A stretch of DNA of 64,000 nucleotides from a virus. The DNA lies in IMG/VR virus record IMGVR_UViG_3300021959_006010, positions 211,367 through 275,366 of that record, one strand, 5' to 3'. The notes under the pieces were generated by a model. That model was not told the origin of the DNA and searched no databases. It was given only the letters and a program-made list of their open reading frames with translations. A program made the translations under genes and the position numbers. Shown here one piece after another: positions 28,027-36,984 of the stretch; positions within the stretch are counted from its first letter, which is position 1, and every line of letters starts with the position of its first letter.

Positions 28027-28721
28027 AGTTTAGATTCCTTTGCAACTTCTTTAACTAGTTGCACATCGCTCGTTTGTCTATTAAAACGCATTGCCCAGTG
28101 TTGAGGATTAATAACATGATACACCATACTCAACTGCTCGTCGTTAAACTTGCCTAACATTTCTTTACCAGACTTACAATTAAGAATGAGCCAAGGACTA
28201 ATCTTTCCATCTTTAATATCCCATACTGCTCGATTAAGACTTACATAAAGAAAGTAATGATTCCACGGAGCACTTTTATCTTCTGCCCAACTAACCATAT
28301 TATTAATACTACGTTCTAATGCTGTATGCACATCTTCTTTAAGAATTAATTCTAATGCATACTTTTCGTACAATTCTTCTTTGCACCAGTGGTCTAGTTT
28401 AACTCCGCTAGTAACTACATAGTCGATATATTTTTCTGGGTATAAAGGTTTAACATTGCTAAGAAAACTACCAAACTTTACAAAAGCATTATAATATTGA
28501 CTGTTACAAAAATCTTCGTAGGTCTTTTCCTTTTTAGTGCCTGCACTTAATTTGTAAAATCTTTGGAATGCATAAAAGCCATGCCGTACACGTTTTTCGT
28601 CTTTTTGTAATGCTCTACGTTTTTTCTCACACATATGAGCAGCAAGAGTTTTTTCTCTTACATAACCACTACCACAGTATTCGCAAACATATGGTTTATT
28701 AGAGTTTGACGTCGACGCCAT
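28023..28721 (-). CDS. C2H2 zinc-finger phage protein, 232 aa
   Basis: Start set at ATG 28721; an upstream TTG would add 16 residues overlapping the previous gene. The N-terminus has a C2H2-type finger: YVCEYCGSGYVREKTLAAHM (C..C..12..H, the last ligand in HMC), followed by a basic stretch and an all-alpha domain with Tyr/Trp (HGFYAFQRFYKL, WNHYFLYVSLNRAVWDIKDG). Homologues with the finger are familiar from marine T4-like phages, role unknown; DNA binding is likely. Confidence 0.7.
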   Translation of the reverse strand: MASTSNSNKPYVCEYCGSGYVREKTLAAHMCEKKRRALQKDEKRVRHGFYAFQRFYKLSAGTKKEKTYEDFCNSQYYNAFVKFGSFLSNVKPLYPEKYIDYVVTSGVKLDHWCKEELYEKYALELILKEDVHTALERSINNMVSWAEDKSAPWNHYFLYVSLNRAVWDIKDGKISPWLILNCKSGKEMLGKFNDEQLSMVYHVINPQHWAMRFNRQTSDVQLVKEVAKESKL

Positions 28722-29163
28722 GTTCTTCAGCCAATTCTCTGAGTTCTTTTTTTGTAGATAATCTAGCAAGTAACTCTACCTCGTCTTGTTTCATATTCGG
28801 ATAAACTTCTTGTAAAAGCTTAATTGCTTTTGAATTAGAATCACCTTTTTTCTTAAATCCTATATATGGGTGGAATTCTATTTTACCTGTATTACTACTC
28901 ATACATAAAAGTTGCCACATCAGTTCTTGATGTCCGTTTTCTTTGCCGACACCAATAGTATTGAAATGTTTATTGTAATATTCGTTAGTTTTAAAAACAG
29001 CAAGTTCTTGTTTTTCTCTCGATCCTTGAACATTACTAACATACCTATTTAGTAACCAAAAGCCGACTTGCTTTTTTTGGTCAGAACTAAGTTCTTTCCA
29101 AACACTCTTTGCTCCCATATCTACAGCAGCTAATATATCTTTAAGTGGAATTTTATCTGTCAT
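28699..29163 (-). CDS. conserved phage protein, 154 aa
   Basis: Alpha-rich protein starting MTDKIPLKDILAAVDMGAKS, with GFWLLNRYVSNVQGSREKQE (about 53-72) and ending in a helix-turn (KKELRELAEEHGVD) that looks like a small DNA-binding or subunit-contact motif. I considered the gp62 clamp-loader subunit, but its usual KRxRFxKW signature is missing. Part of the uvsW operon. Confidence 0.65.
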   Translation of the reverse strand: MTDKIPLKDILAAVDMGAKSVWKELSSDQKKQVGFWLLNRYVSNVQGSREKQELAVFKTNEYYNKHFNTIGVGKENGHQELMWQLLCMSSNTGKIEFHPYIGFKKKGDSNSKAIKLLQEVYPNMKQDEVELLARLSTKKELRELAEEHGVDVKL

Positions 29164-29428
29164 CTTTAATAATATAATATGTTTGAACTAATCTGTCAAG
29201 TTGTTTTTTAAGAGTAGAGTTAACTTGTGCAAGTTCGCATAATGTCTTCCACTCTCCGTAATCGAGTAATTCGCCTTGTGCTCTTGCTACACTAGCCGGG
29301 TCCCCGCCTATTATCCATCTTGGTTTACTACTATGCGGAGGATCTCGATAACGAGCATAAACAACACCATCGCTACGTTCGTATATTAATGCTTCGCCTG
29401 GAATAAGTTTATCTTGCATCTGTTTCAT
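29153..29428 (-). CDS. hypothetical protein, 91 aa
   Basis: N-terminal beta domain (GEALIYERSDGVVYARYRDP, then RWIIGGDPAS) and C-terminal helix (LKKQLDRLVQTYYIIKDD). Starts immediately after the previous stop. Looks like a conserved small phage protein; function unknown. Confidence 0.68.
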   Translation of the reverse strand: MKQMQDKLIPGEALIYERSDGVVYARYRDPPHSSKPRWIIGGDPASVARAQGELLDYGEWKTLCELAQVNSTLKKQLDRLVQTYYIIKDDR

Positions 29429-30040
29429 TTAGATTACCTTTAAATTTCCTGATACCGACAAACGTGTAGTATCTGTTTTGAATGGATTAGTGTAATGATC
29501 TAAATTAGCTGGAAAAATTATAAAATCTCTATTAGACGGATAATATGCTAGATAATCTGTTGACTTAAAAATATCCTTGTGTTGGTCTGTACTAAAATAT
29601 CTAAACACAATATTTCCCGGACAATATTGCATGTCTACATCTTTTAAATTATTAATTTCTTTAGATAGATCAGGAATGTCAAGATAAAGTACAAACGAAG
29701 CATCGCAATCACTATGATAGTGGGGCGGTCTCCATTCGTTTTGTTTTTGTATATTAATCCATGCATTAACTAATGTTAATTTTTTGTTGCCGATATTATT
29801 AGAACTCCAGTTTCTTTCGTATACATTAACATACATATCAAAATAAGGCTGAAGTGCAGTTTTTAAAAAATTTACACTGTCGTCATCAAAATTATACTCT
29901 TCTTCAAGATTTGATAATCTATGATCTAACGGTTGATTAAGACCTTTAGATCTTTCTAATATATTCAATCTTAAATCTTCCGTTATTTCTGTTTTTAACA
30001 GCAACGGTCCCCATTGGGCAAGTGTATAATTTAAATTCAT
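29429..30040 (-). CDS. 2-oxoglutarate/Fe(II)-dependent oxygenase
   Basis: 203 residues, cupin-type dioxygenase of the TIGR02466-like group. The Fe ligands appear as HYHSDCD (H..D, about residues 108-114) and the distal His in LDHYTNPF (about 181-188), with the 2OG-binding Arg in TTRLSVSGN (about 192-200). WINIQKQNEWRPPHYH is the typical approach. Such enzymes are common in marine phages; suggested substrates include proteins and DNA bases, not determined here. Confidence 0.85.
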   Translation of the reverse strand: MNLNYTLAQWGPLLLKTEITEDLRLNILERSKGLNQPLDHRLSNLEEEYNFDDDSVNFLKTALQPYFDMYVNVYERNWSSNNIGNKKLTLVNAWINIQKQNEWRPPHYHSDCDASFVLYLDIPDLSKEINNLKDVDMQYCPGNIVFRYFSTDQHKDIFKSTDYLAYYPSNRDFIIFPANLDHYTNPFKTDTTRLSVSGNLKVI

Positions 30041-30547
30041 TTACAACAACTTATCATATTCTATAACTTCGCATTGTCTGCTGATATCTTTTACAAAGTA
30101 AGCACACAACGGTTTTTCACCTTCTGTAATAGGAACACTTAACAACTGTCCGTTTTTCATTTTAGGAAAATACCATTTGACATCATTGTAAAAATTAACA
30201 ATCTCAATATCAGCAAATTCAGTCTTATAACTACTCAAAGGATTAAACAAAAATGCTTCGAAGCCTCTATTGTTTAAACTTGTAAGTGGAAGTATTTCTA
30301 AGTCGTTTCCGCTTTCAGAACAACCTACTGCAATACTCCAATCAACCGGCATTGTAATCTCATGCCCACCTATTCTTAAAACCATTGCCGGAGCACTAAA
30401 GGATTCTAAAAAAATTAAAGGTATAAAAAAGAAATCTGGTTCTTTTGGGTCACTATTGTCTAATACGCTAAATCGTATATCTTCGTCTATTTCTTCAGGC
30501 AATTTATCTAATAAAAAGCACTCATTATCTAATGTTAATATTCTCAT
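30041..30547 (-). CDS. hypothetical protein, 168 aa
   Basis: Mixed alpha/beta protein (FFFIPLIFLESFSAPAMVLR, then IEIVNFYNDVKWYFPKMKNG). Follows uvsW directly and precedes the oxygenase. I recall similar proteins in marine T4-like phages, without assigned function. Confidence 0.65.
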   Translation of the reverse strand: MRILTLDNECFLLDKLPEEIDEDIRFSVLDNSDPKEPDFFFIPLIFLESFSAPAMVLRIGGHEITMPVDWSIAVGCSESGNDLEILPLTSLNNRGFEAFLFNPLSSYKTEFADIEIVNFYNDVKWYFPKMKNGQLLSVPITEGEKPLCAYFVKDISRQCEVIEYDKLL

Positions 30548-32011
30548 TTATTTCCAATCCACTTTTTCTATTGTAAAGGGATATTGGGCTTCCTTGTAAA
30601 ATTTCTTTCTTTGGGTAAGGTGCCGCTTCGCAAACTTACAAGTACTTGTAAGATCCCATATTTGAACGAAGTCTTTGTCCTTTGCCTTTCTTACGCCTCT
30701 ACCAATACTTTGAATAACCCTAACAAAAGACTTGCCAGGCTCAATAAGAACAAGATTAAAGATACGCGGTATATTAATCCCAACGGCTGCGACTCCATAG
30801 GTTGCGATAACAACATGATTAGTCCCTTCATTAATTTCATCGTAAGCTTCCTTCCTGTCTTTTAATTTAACATCGCCTTTGACAAAGGTCGATCCTGGTA
30901 TAAGTTCTTGTAGCATTTCGCCTGCACTAATACGGTCTACAAGTATTAGAGTATTGCCTGATTCTTTTACATTGTTTAATATTTTGCCTAAGTATTCTAC
31001 TCGTTCTTTATTTGTAACTAGATATTTTAATTCTTCTTGATAATTAGTATGTGCTACTGTATCCATTAACTGTACAATATTAACATGGCATTGAGATAAC
31101 ACACCTTTGTCTTGTAATTCCTTAGCACTAATCTGTCCTATAACAGGACCTAAACTAGCATGTATACTTTCAAATTCAAACTTTTCTTTAGGTACTGTGC
31201 CAGTTAGTCCCCAACGTATAGGAGCGTTGCGTAGGTTGCGTGTAAGCAGATTCTTTAGCACCTCTGCCTTTGCTTGGTGTACTTCGTCGACAATAATAGT
31301 GCTGACACCGTCTAAGAACTCTGCGAGACTTAGTACTGCACTGCCGTCTTTGAACTTCTTGTCTAGAATGTTCAAGCTCTGCCATGTACAGATAGTGTGA
31401 GTCTTACCTAACTCTTTTCTGTCTCCGAAGTACACCCCTACGTCTAACCCACAATTGATGTAGTCTTCTTCTGTTTGTGTAACAAGTGACTTGTTAGGCA
31501 CAATTACAAGACTACGTCCGTACGGCTCACTTATGTGTGACAGTGTGGCTGTGGTAATTGTTTTACCTGCACCTGTTGCAATCTCTTGCAAGCTCTGTGG
31601 GTTTTGTAAAAAGTTGTTGATTGCTGTAACTTGATAGTCACGCAACATGATCAGTTCACCCTCTGCCGGGTGTCCTTTGGGCCAACGCACATCCATGTCA
31701 GCCCAATAGCTTTCTGTAATAGGCTGAAAGTCTAATTTAATAGGATGTCGTCTGTCTTCAATGTCTACAATATTTACTTTGTTCTTTTCAAGAACATCAA
31801 CAATGACATCAAGATGATTAACGTAGCCTGTGCCGCCAATACCAAAGAAAGCAACTTTACCGTCCCATCTTCCCAATTTATACTGGGGCATGTATCGAGC
31901 ATAAGGCACTTCAAACTTAAGAGCATTGGAGAGTTTTCGTCTGACATCTACATCTAATCCTTCTAGTTTGATGTTTACTTCATCTTCGATTATTAGTTTG
32001 CAACTACTCAT
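30548..32011 (-). CDS. uvsW: UvsW RNA-DNA/DNA helicase
   Basis: 487 residues, SF2 helicase that unwinds R-loops and branched DNA and drives the switch from origin- to recombination-dependent replication in T4. The N-terminal domain (1-110) is UvsW-specific (RYMPQYKLGRWDGKVAFF). Core motifs: Q-like RDYQVTA (124-130), Walker A ATGAGKT (145-151), DEVH (about 238-241), GLTGT (about 272-276), and motif VI QSIGRGVRK near residue 440. Shorter than T4 UvsW (587) at the C-terminus. Confidence 0.93.
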   Translation of the reverse strand: MSSCKLIIEDEVNIKLEGLDVDVRRKLSNALKFEVPYARYMPQYKLGRWDGKVAFFGIGGTGYVNHLDVIVDVLEKNKVNIVDIEDRRHPIKLDFQPITESYWADMDVRWPKGHPAEGELIMLRDYQVTAINNFLQNPQSLQEIATGAGKTITTATLSHISEPYGRSLVIVPNKSLVTQTEEDYINCGLDVGVYFGDRKELGKTHTICTWQSLNILDKKFKDGSAVLSLAEFLDGVSTIIVDEVHQAKAEVLKNLLTRNLRNAPIRWGLTGTVPKEKFEFESIHASLGPVIGQISAKELQDKGVLSQCHVNIVQLMDTVAHTNYQEELKYLVTNKERVEYLGKILNNVKESGNTLILVDRISAGEMLQELIPGSTFVKGDVKLKDRKEAYDEINEGTNHVVIATYGVAAVGINIPRIFNLVLIEPGKSFVRVIQSIGRGVRKAKDKDFVQIWDLTSTCKFAKRHLTQRKKFYKEAQYPFTIEKVDWK

Positions 32012-33282
32012 ACAATTTTATCCATTGAATAATATGGCTTTCTTAAAAAAGAAAAATTTGATTCTTTTTCGTCGTGTATCAAAACTAAGTCAGTTCCTTC
32101 TAGCCAAGATTCAAATTTCGAACTAGTTCTATAACTCGAAAGTAATAATACAGACTTAAAATTCCAGTCTGCTTTTAAAAGAGGCTTTGACATTTTACTT
32201 TTACTAGTATAAACTACTTTAGTATTTTTGTCAACATAATTGTTTAATTGCTTGTCTTTAACATAATAATTAAAATCGGTTTCGCCGTCTAATCTAAACA
32301 TTACGCTTATTTCTTGAGACATTAGTCTATTACGTAATATCTCGTAAGTGTTTAATAATTGAGATTCTGCTTGATACTCATCGCATACTATTAAAAGAGG
32401 AAACCGTTCTAATTCAAAAAACGAATCTAATACTGATTGTAAATTTCTAGAATTACGATCAACAAACACAGAACCTGTTGATCTATTTGCGATTCTAACT
32501 GAAAGGTCACTAAACTTTTTAGAACTTTTGTTTAAGGCGTCTTCGTCAAAATATCGAAGTCCATACATTAAACTCCTGTCTTTATAAAGTAGTAAATTAT
32601 CTTCGTCTGGTTTTCCTAATTCAGAATTTAATGTGTTATTTGCATTTTCTGAAATGTTACATAAATTATAATTATAAACTCCGGGTATGTACGAATCTCT
32701 ATTATCGTTAAAAGTTTCTATTTCTTTGTAAATGTCTAATACTTCTTGAGAAATTACAAAGTTAGAATTAGAAAATAGTTTAACTAAATTATAAAGATTA
32801 TTTTCTTTTAATAAAAAGAAATGTTCATGAGATCCTTTTTCGTGATGATAGGACCTATCCATTCTTGCTTTATTCACTATGATTTGTAATTTAGATATAT
32901 CCTTTTTCGAGAACGGAAAACGAACTTTAATCCATTTCCAATTTTGCTTGTATGATTCGTATACGTTGTTAGGACCTACCATTTCTGCATGACTAACAAT
33001 TTTAATATATTTGCTACGATCTATTTCTCGCAATGGCTGTCTTAGATTATCGATTGCTGAATCAAAATCATAACCGTTTTCGATAAATTGATCGCGATAA
33101 TCTAAAAGCTTTGATTGCATTAACGCATGTTGTCTATCAGTTAATGCTGTGCCTCTAAACGATTGCCTTGCTATGCTTTGCATAATAGTTGCATCGTTTT
33201 GATTAAGTTTTAGATTGTTGCTTCTATGCAATCCAGCAATTAATTCTAAGAGATCTTCAATTGTAGTAATATCATTTTTCAT
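32008..33282 (-). CDS. unrecognised protein upstream of uvsW, 424 aa
   Basis: Large soluble protein without a motif I know. The N-terminal 100 residues are helical (LTDRQHALMQSKLLDYRDQF), the middle has KWIKVRFPFSKKDISKLQII, and the C-terminal half alternates strands and helices like a Rossmann or helicase-type core (ERFPLLIVCDEYQAESQLL, SVLLLSSYRTSS, DLVLIHDEKES) but lacks a Walker A. VCDEYQ could be a remnant DExx box. It overlaps uvsW by ATGA, so a role with UvsW is likely. Early promoter at 33,289-33,317 with the predicted start at the ATG. Confidence 0.7.
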   Translation of the reverse strand: MKNDITTIEDLLELIAGLHRSNNLKLNQNDATIMQSIARQSFRGTALTDRQHALMQSKLLDYRDQFIENGYDFDSAIDNLRQPLREIDRSKYIKIVSHAEMVGPNNVYESYKQNWKWIKVRFPFSKKDISKLQIIVNKARMDRSYHHEKGSHEHFFLLKENNLYNLVKLFSNSNFVISQEVLDIYKEIETFNDNRDSYIPGVYNYNLCNISENANNTLNSELGKPDEDNLLLYKDRSLMYGLRYFDEDALNKSSKKFSDLSVRIANRSTGSVFVDRNSRNLQSVLDSFFELERFPLLIVCDEYQAESQLLNTYEILRNRLMSQEISVMFRLDGETDFNYYVKDKQLNNYVDKNTKVVYTSKSKMSKPLLKADWNFKSVLLLSSYRTSSKFESWLEGTDLVLIHDEKESNFSFLRKPYYSMDKIV

Positions 33283-33288
33283 AAGTTA

Positions 33289-33317
33289 ATTATAACTTAA
33301 GATTAAGAAAAAGTCAA
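33289..33317 (-). promoter_or_regulatory. early promoter for the uvsW operon
   Basis: - strand TTGACT (33317-33312), 17 nt, TATAAT (33294-33289). The -35 overlaps the stop of the nucleotidylyltransferase-cupin gene. ATG 33282 lies 7 nt past the -10. Confidence 0.85.
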
Positions 33318-34072
33318 GATCTTTCTATATCTTCTTCAGTGCAGTCAGTACCATATTGAATTTCTACTAACTTTAAAGGTTCAGAAGATTCGTTAGCAAG
33401 CTGATGCCATGTGTTTGCAGGAATATGCAAATTTTGGTGCTTTGTGTAAACGCCGTAAAGTTCTACATCAGTTGCAGTATTTAAAGTATAAACTGTTGCA
33501 GTTCCTTGATCAACAAACCAGTGCTCGCTTCGTTTTTGATGGCGTTGCATTGATAGATGTTGTCCTGGTTCTACTGTTAATTCTTTCACTTTTACTTCCT
33601 TTCCTGATCTATGCAAGACTCGATAATATCCCCACGGCCTTTCAGTCTTGTCAGTTTTCCAGTCTTCTAATAACCAACTGCTTGAATTCTTTTTATTTTC
33701 GCCGCCGACGCCAAACACAAACTCTACATCTGTAAATTTCATTTCCGGTATATTAGAGCGTGATCGATCACCGCCATTTGCGAATACAACTTTTGTCCGA
33801 CTGCCCTTTGTAGATAGTACTTGAAATATTGCATTATTAGCAGTATCATCTTCGTCTCGAAAACCAATAACTTCGTCTACACATGCAAGTTCTTTTATAA
33901 TTGCACAACGTTCTTCAAAGGGCATAAAAGGCCTGCCTTTTTTACGAGCAAGCCATTCGTCTGAATTAACACCTACCACAAGATGATCGCCTAATTCTTT
34001 TGCTGATTTAAAATATTCTATATGTCCACTATGCAGTGGATCAAAACCACCAGTAACTAAAACTACCTTCAT
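33314..34072 (-). CDS. fusion: nucleotidylyltransferase + ManC-type cupin
   Basis: 252 residues, two domains. 1-135: cytidylyl/adenylyltransferase of the RfaE/TagD type, GGFDPLHSGHIEYFKSAKEL (8-27) with the HxGH signature and the family's GRPFMPFEERCAII. 140-252: cupin like the C-terminal isomerase domain of ManC/AlgA (type II phosphomannose isomerase), ERPWGYYRVL, VKELTVEPGQHLSMQRHQKR and SEHWFVDQGTA, with metal ligands H178 and H184. The pairing suggests making and activating a sugar for glycosylation. The HxGH domain is not the usual ManC nucleotidyltransferase, so the fusion is unusual. Confidence 0.88.
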   Translation of the reverse strand: MKVVLVTGGFDPLHSGHIEYFKSAKELGDHLVVGVNSDEWLARKKGRPFMPFEERCAIIKELACVDEVIGFRDEDDTANNAIFQVLSTKGSRTKVVFANGGDRSRSNIPEMKFTDVEFVFGVGGENKKNSSSWLLEDWKTDKTERPWGYYRVLHRSGKEVKVKELTVEPGQHLSMQRHQKRSEHWFVDQGTATVYTLNTATDVELYGVYTKHQNLHIPANTWHQLANESSEPLKLVEIQYGTDCTEEDIERS

Positions 34073-34527
34073 TATAGAGTTGCATCTTCCATTCCTGCTA
34101 CACGTAGTTTAACTACGTTAGTAATTTGCCATTGTTTTTGATCAAGTGCTTTGAGTACACCTAACCATTTGTTACGCATTAGTGCAAATTCGTTGATAAT
34201 CTTTTCATAGTCAACAACGTCTGCCTCACCGTCGACATATTTTTCAACGTCACGGCTTGACAGAGCTCGTTGATAATTTTCAAGATATTTTTTGAAATAC
34301 GAGCTACGCAATCTACGTAGCTCGATATTTAGATAATTTAGGATTGCTTCAATTTCTTGAAGCTGATTAAATCGATGTTCGACAATACCAGGCATAGCGG
34401 CTGCACTTTTTTCAACATTGCCCACAAGTTTGCATTCTGCTTTAGCTTGTGTAAGTTCAGTTTCGTAATATGCAACAGCTTGTGGTATTTTACTAACATC
34501 ACGAGAAATCTCGCTATACCAGCCCAT
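34072..34527 (-). CDS. uvsY: UvsY recombination mediator
   Basis: 151 residues. UvsY loads UvsX on gp32-coated single-stranded DNA. Helical hexamer-forming protein; recognised by its length (T4: 137), its helical pattern (IVEHRFNQLQEIEAILNYLN, YFKKYLENYQRAL, AEADVVDYEKIINEF-like) and its place between uvsX and the uvsW operon. It shares the uvsX transcript. Confidence 0.85.
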   Translation of the reverse strand: MGWYSEISRDVSKIPQAVAYYETELTQAKAECKLVGNVEKSAAAMPGIVEHRFNQLQEIEAILNYLNIELRRLRSSYFKKYLENYQRALSSRDVEKYVDGEADVVDYEKIINEFALMRNKWLGVLKALDQKQWQITNVVKLRVAGMEDATL

Positions 34528-34769
34528 TACTCATCCCATTCGTTATAATCATCGTCGCTTTCGTCATCCATATAAGATCCAACATCTAGATAATAATTAA
34601 TTGCTACATCTAAAAATGCATCGTGACCGAGTAAACTTAAAAATGTTTCGTCGTCAACACCATAGTCAGCAAGCAAATCAATATATTTTTCAGTAATTAT
34701 ATCAATTTGCTTTTTATCTAAATATTCTTTAAAAAGACTCCATACATCCAGGATTTGTTCTTCATTCAT
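34527..34769 (-). CDS. acidic protein between uvsX and uvsY, 80 aa
   Basis: Very acidic protein ending in a run of Asp/Glu (DDESDDDYNEWDE), with two helices before it (LDVWSLFKEYLDKKQIDI, DAFLDVAINYYLDVG). A small acidic gene in this position is common in marine T4-like phages as I recall. It might modulate UvsX/UvsY loading or bind a basic partner. Confidence 0.72.
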   Translation of the reverse strand: MNEEQILDVWSLFKEYLDKKQIDIITEKYIDLLADYGVDDETFLSLLGHDAFLDVAINYYLDVGSYMDDESDDDYNEWDE

Positions 34770-35853
34770 TAGTTAGTGCTTCCTCAACAAAGGTATCAGT
34801 TGCTTCTTCGTCAACTTCAGGGGTATTTACCACAGAAGCTTCTCTAATTAAGTAATCTGACATTACCTTGTCAAGTAAATCACCATTCCAATTTTTACGG
34901 TATTCAAGTAGTTCTTCGCCTTCTACAGTTTCATACTTTAGACGATTGCCTTGCTTAACAATAACGCCTTTTGCTTCAAACAGTTCGAGCAAGCCGCTAT
35001 ATGGATTCATACCTGTTTCATATGGAATCTTAACTTGTACACCTTCAAACGGTTTAGCATAACGTGTTTTCATAACCTTACAGGCTGCACGAATACCACG
35101 TACTTCACTAATCTTGTTACCGTCTTCATCTTCTTTTAGTTTCAACTTCTTCATTGCAACTACAATAGATGATGCATAGATAAAGCCTTGACCGCCGCTA
35201 ATCTTATCGTCTGGGTCAAACATATCTTGCGATGCATAAGTGTGGTTAGTTGCTACAAGTCCTACATTATGCGAACCAAACATATTAACAGTGTTACGAA
35301 CAAGTGATGTTAGTGCTTTAGGCTTACGACCCATATCACCTTTCATATCACCCTTGTTAAACTGGTCTACGTCTGTAGGTGTTAGTAACATACCTAGTGA
35401 GTCAACTACAAACAGTACCTTAGGGCGATCTTCTTCCGCCATTACTTTGTAGTCTGCCATAAACGTACTAATAGTCTTAGCAACATCATCAATCATTGAC
35501 ATATTAAGTTTTAGTAGTTTATCTTCTGATGTATCTACATCAAGTGCTTGTAGCCAAGCTTCGTCAAGTGCGTTCTCTGAGTCAATAAGAACTACAAAGA
35601 TACCTTGGTCTTGTGCTGACTTTACAATGTTACCAGAACAGATATATGATTTACCTGCACCTGATTCGCCAGCAAACACACTAACTTTACCTAGTGGAAT
35701 ACCTTTATTCCAATCACCTGAAATAAGATAGTTGAGTGCATAATTGCCTGTACTAATCCAATCAGTGGGATCATTAAATCCTGCACTCATACCTGAAATA
35801 GATTTAGTTAAAGAAGTTCGAAACTTAGTAGGATCGAATGCTTTATTAGCCAT
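34762..35853 (-). CDS. uvsX: UvsX RecA-like recombinase
   Basis: 363 residues. Strand-exchange protein of T4-like phages. Walker A GESGAGKS (62-69), IFVVLIDSENALDEAWLQAL (about 83-102), Walker B VLFVVDSLGMLLTP, NHVG-ATNHTY (KTYA-like) segment, SGGQGFIYASSIVV (L2 loop region) and the C-terminal acidic tail. Near T4 length (391). The start ATG follows AGGAG by 6 nt; a terminator separates it from gp32. Confidence 0.95.
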   Translation of the reverse strand: MANKAFDPTKFRTSLTKSISGMSAGFNDPTDWISTGNYALNYLISGDWNKGIPLGKVSVFAGESGAGKSYICSGNIVKSAQDQGIFVVLIDSENALDEAWLQALDVDTSEDKLLKLNMSMIDDVAKTISTFMADYKVMAEEDRPKVLFVVDSLGMLLTPTDVDQFNKGDMKGDMGRKPKALTSLVRNTVNMFGSHNVGLVATNHTYASQDMFDPDDKISGGQGFIYASSIVVAMKKLKLKEDEDGNKISEVRGIRAACKVMKTRYAKPFEGVQVKIPYETGMNPYSGLLELFEAKGVIVKQGNRLKYETVEGEELLEYRKNWNGDLLDKVMSDYLIREASVVNTPEVDEEATDTFVEEALTNE

Positions 35854-35880
35854 ATTAATCTCCTAATCTAAAAAGCAAAA

Positions 35881-35908
35881 TGGGTTGCAATCTTCAGACT
35901 GCAACCCT
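35881..35908 (-). terminator. terminator between gp32 and uvsX
   Basis: GGGTTGCA / TGCAACCC (35882-35889, 35900-35907) stem with a 10-nt loop; on the - strand it is followed by ATTTTGCTTTTT. Probably partial, since uvsX has no obvious own promoter. Confidence 0.75.
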
Positions 35909-35915
35909 TTTAGTA

Positions 35916-36893
35916 TTACTGTCCTTGACGAGCACGGATCATTGCAAGAATGTCTTGTGCGCCGCCTGCATCACCTGCTGGTGCAGATTCTTGCGCAGGC
36001 GCTGCTACTGGAGCAGGTTCTTGCGCAACTTCCTGCGCAGGTGCGCTCTGGCTAGTAGCAGTTGCTTGTGCGCTAGGTGCTGTGTTTGGATCACCTGTAC
36101 GTGCTTGCATACCTGCTGGACGGAAGTAATTACTCCAACGATCTGCATCATATGCTTCGCCGTCTACTGACGCTTCAAACATTTCCTGCATCACCTTAAC
36201 AGCCGTTTCGTCTGGCTTTTTAGGTAGGAAGTCATTTAGATTAAACAATCCATGTGTGTTGACTGCATTCATCTCTGCATCACCGAGTGGACGATCTCTA
36301 CGTGCCCAGTTAGATGTTGAATAGTCTGCATATCCGCCTTTTGAAGTTTTATTAAGACGGAAGTCTACACCTGCTGTGTAATCTGTTGGCAATTCTTCCA
36401 TATCGGGATCCATAAGAGCCTGTTTAATGATCTGGAAGATTTGAGGACCAATAATAAATCTACGGATTGGATTTTCCGGAGTAGTGTCCTCTGCTAGTGG
36501 ATTATCCACAACAAAGCCTTGGAAGATATACGAACGCTTTTTCCAATACTTACGACCCATATCTTCTAGACTTGGATCTTTAAACCAGCCACGTACTTCG
36601 TTAAGAATGTTACATGTCTCGCCGTACATTTCCATACACGGAATTTGTACTTGTACTGGACGTGAGTCAGTTTCACCTTTGATGCCAGCAAATGGAAGTT
36701 TAATAACAAGACGCTCTGTCCAGAAAAAAGTATTGTCTGGATTGCCGTCAGGAAGGAAACGAAGTGTTGCACTTTCGCCTTCTTTCATATTCCAAAATGG
36801 GTAAATTCCGTTATCGCCACCGCCGCTATTGTTGCCGCTTGTACGATTTTCTTGTTCTTTGAGCTTTGCTCGGATTTCTGCTAATGATGCCAT
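35916..36893 (-). CDS. 32: gp32 single-stranded DNA-binding protein
   Basis: 325 residues. Coats ssDNA and organises replication and recombination. N-terminal basic B domain (LAEIRAKLKEQENR), a core OB fold with the zinc-site region CMEMYGETCNILNEV (about 86-100), FWTERLVIKLPF, DFRLNKTSKGGYADYSTSNW (about 176-195), and an Ala/Pro/Gln-rich acidic-poor linker ending in ILAMIRARQGQ instead of the strongly acidic T4 tail. The zinc ligands are fewer than in T4. Dual promoter at 36,956-36,984. Confidence 0.93.
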   Translation of the reverse strand: MASLAEIRAKLKEQENRTSGNNSGGGDNGIYPFWNMKEGESATLRFLPDGNPDNTFFWTERLVIKLPFAGIKGETDSRPVQVQIPCMEMYGETCNILNEVRGWFKDPSLEDMGRKYWKKRSYIFQGFVVDNPLAEDTTPENPIRRFIIGPQIFQIIKQALMDPDMEELPTDYTAGVDFRLNKTSKGGYADYSTSNWARRDRPLGDAEMNAVNTHGLFNLNDFLPKKPDETAVKVMQEMFEASVDGEAYDADRWSNYFRPAGMQARTGDPNTAPSAQATATSQSAPAQEVAQEPAPVAAPAQESAPAGDAGGAQDILAMIRARQGQ

Positions 36894-36955
36894 AGTTAGT
36901 GCCTCCTAAATGTTATGCCTATGTGCTTGTGCCTAATTCGTATAGCACAGTTAAT

Positions 36956-36984
36956 ACTATACGATAGTATTTATCAAAAGTCAA
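36956..36984 (-). promoter_or_regulatory. nested early and late promoters of gp32
   Basis: - strand TTGACT (36984-36979), 17 nt, TATAGT (36961-36956). Inside the spacer lies the late motif GATAAATAC (36975-36967). gp32 could thus be read from the same place early and late. Confidence 0.8.

Noticed and set aside
28699-29163. gp62 clamp-loader subunit
   Set aside because: Length and position would fit, but the KRxRFxKW-type signature expected for gp62 of these phages is missing.
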